Below are positions 63,191-64,000 of a DNA stretch of 64,000 nucleotides, in pieces. This DNA comes from Zoogloea sp. (GTDB lineage: Bacteria > Pseudomonadota > Gammaproteobacteria > Burkholderiales > Rhodocyclaceae). The stretch lies in the NCBI GenBank assembly GCA_016703645.1, contig JADJBR010000004.1, positions 505,501 to 569,500 on the forward strand, given 5' to 3'. A program made the translations under genes and the position numbers. Below the pieces are notes generated by a model. It was not told the DNA's origin. It saw nothing but the letters and a program-made list of their open reading frames with translations, and did no database searches. Positions within the stretch are counted from its first letter, which is position 1. Every line of letters starts with the position of its first letter.

Positions 63191-64000
63191 TCAGTCGCGC
63201 AGGAGTTCGTTGATGCTGGTCTTGGCGCGGGTCTGGGCGTCCACCTTCTTGACGATCACGGCACAGTACAGGCTGTACTTGCCGTCGGCGGAGGGCAGGT
63301 TGCCGCTGACCACCACGGAACCGGCGGGAATGCGGCCGTAGTGGACCTCGCCGGTGGCGCGGTCGTAGATCTTGGTGCTCTGGCCGATATAGACGCCCAT
63401 GGAGATGACGCAGTTGTCCTCGACGATCACGCCTTCGACCACTTCGGAGCGGGCGCCGATGAAGCAGTTGTCACCAATGATGGTCGGGTTGGCCTGCAGG
63501 GGCTCAAGTACGCCACCGATGCCGACGCCGCCGGAGAGGTGAACGTTTTTTCCGATCTGGGCGCAGGAGCCGACGGTAGCCCAGGTGTCCACCATGGTGC
63601 CTTCATCCACGTAGGCGCCGATATTCACGTAGGAGGGCATGAGCACGACACCCTTGCCGATGAAGCTGCCCTTTCGCGCCACGGCGTTGGGGACCACACG
63701 GAAGCCGCCTGCGGCGAAATCGTGGGCGTCGTAGTTGTCGAACTTGGTCGGGACTTTGTCGTAGTAACGGGTATCGCCACCCTCCATGATCCTGTTGTCA
63801 TGGGTGCGGAAGTAAAGCAGCACGGCCTTCTTGATCCACTGGTGGGTCACCCATTCGCCGTTGATCTTTTCGGCGACGCGCAACTTGCCTTGATCCAGCT
63901 CTTCGATCACGTGTTCGATGACTTCGATCTGCTCCTTGGTGGCGCTGGCGGCCGACAGGTCGGTGCGGCGCTCCCACAGTTCCTCGATCAGGATGGCGAA
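63191..64000 (-). CDS. dapD: Tetrahydrodipicolinate N-succinyltransferase, start outside the window
   Basis: About 269 residues of DapD, open to the edge of the window; only the first few residues are missing. It transfers a succinyl group in lysine/diaminopimelate synthesis. The segment [21 protein letters not shown] and the left-handed beta-helix repeats ([34 protein letters not shown], in part, and [19 protein letters not shown]) are diagnostic. The frame continues upstream of the first internal ATG at 63910, so that is not the start. Confidence 0.93.
   Translation of the reverse strand, partial: FAILIEELWERRTDLSAASATKEQIEVIEHVIEELDQGKLRVAEKINGEWVTHQWIKKAVLLYFRTHDNRIMEGGDTRYYDKVPTKFDNYDAHDFAAGGFRVVPNAVARKGSFIGKGVVLMPSYVNIGAYVDEGTMVDTWATVGSCAQIGKNVHLSGGVGIGGVLEPLQANPTIIGDNCFIGARSEVVEGVIVEDNCVISMGVYIGQSTKIYDRATGEVHYGRIPAGSVVVSGNLPSADGKYSLYCAVIVKKVDAQTRAKTSINELLRD

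Overview
The window is a high-GC, gene-dense stretch of a Gram-negative betaproteobacterial chromosome. Gene content and order suggest Rhodocyclales (Azoarcus/Thauera/Dechloromonas relatives): pilS-pilR, an XrtA/PEP-CTERM exopolysaccharide block (epsB-type transferase, prsK, prsR, prsT), a gcvTHP operon under a tandem glycine riboswitch, a rimP-nusA-infB-rbfA-truB-rpsO-pnp run, and trmJ-cysE-iscR followed by the isc genes. The lineage is inferred from gene content and order, not from a marker-gene tree.

Layout. 1-7.8 kb: the end of an aminotransferase, a small membrane/zinc-ribbon-like protein, PilS/PilR, then a very large protein joining an NCS1-type permease, an eight-cysteine segment, a histidine kinase and a receiver, followed by its likely partner, a LuxR-type response regulator. 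7.8-9.3 kb: an IS5/IS1182-like element with a frameshifted transposase, directly abutting a 148-bp MITE; both are flanked by CTAG, and the first CTAG contains the regulator's stop codon. 9.4-15 kb: a MASE1-CHASE-PAS-GGDEF-EAL c-di-GMP enzyme and the Kup potassium transporter. 15.2-26 kb: the EPS/PEP-CTERM block, a nucleotide-sugar dehydrogenase, a lytic transglycosylase and a trypsin-like protease; prsR is broken by a one-base frameshift. 26-31 kb: the glycine cleavage operon on the minus strand. 31-37.8 kb: a hydrolase, a PHP phosphatase, YciO, a site-2 protease, TrpS, ScpA/ScpB and RluB. 37.8-46.8 kb: translation and RNA-decay genes, with a promoter plus attenuator-like leader before rimP and a branched RNA structure before pnp. 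46.9-50.4 kb: an aldehyde dehydrogenase fused in frame to a methyltransferase, an arylesterase and SuhB. 50.4-59.3 kb: trmJ, cysE and the complete isc cluster with two cysteine desulfurases, ending in a glutathione peroxidase. 59.3-64 kb (minus strand): a CheY-like regulator, prmB, dapE, pilU and the start-truncated dapD.

How the parts fit: much of the first 26 kb is surface and second-messenger signalling (type IV pili, c-di-GMP, exopolysaccharide, PEP-CTERM regulation). The rest is mostly housekeeping. The most unusual items are the permease-kinase fusion with its own response regulator, the IS/MITE tandem, the dehydrogenase-methyltransferase fusion, and the regulatory RNA and IscR-site candidates. 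Three separate one-base reading-frame events (transposase, prsR, and possibly the gabD 3' end) could be real or could be sequence errors.
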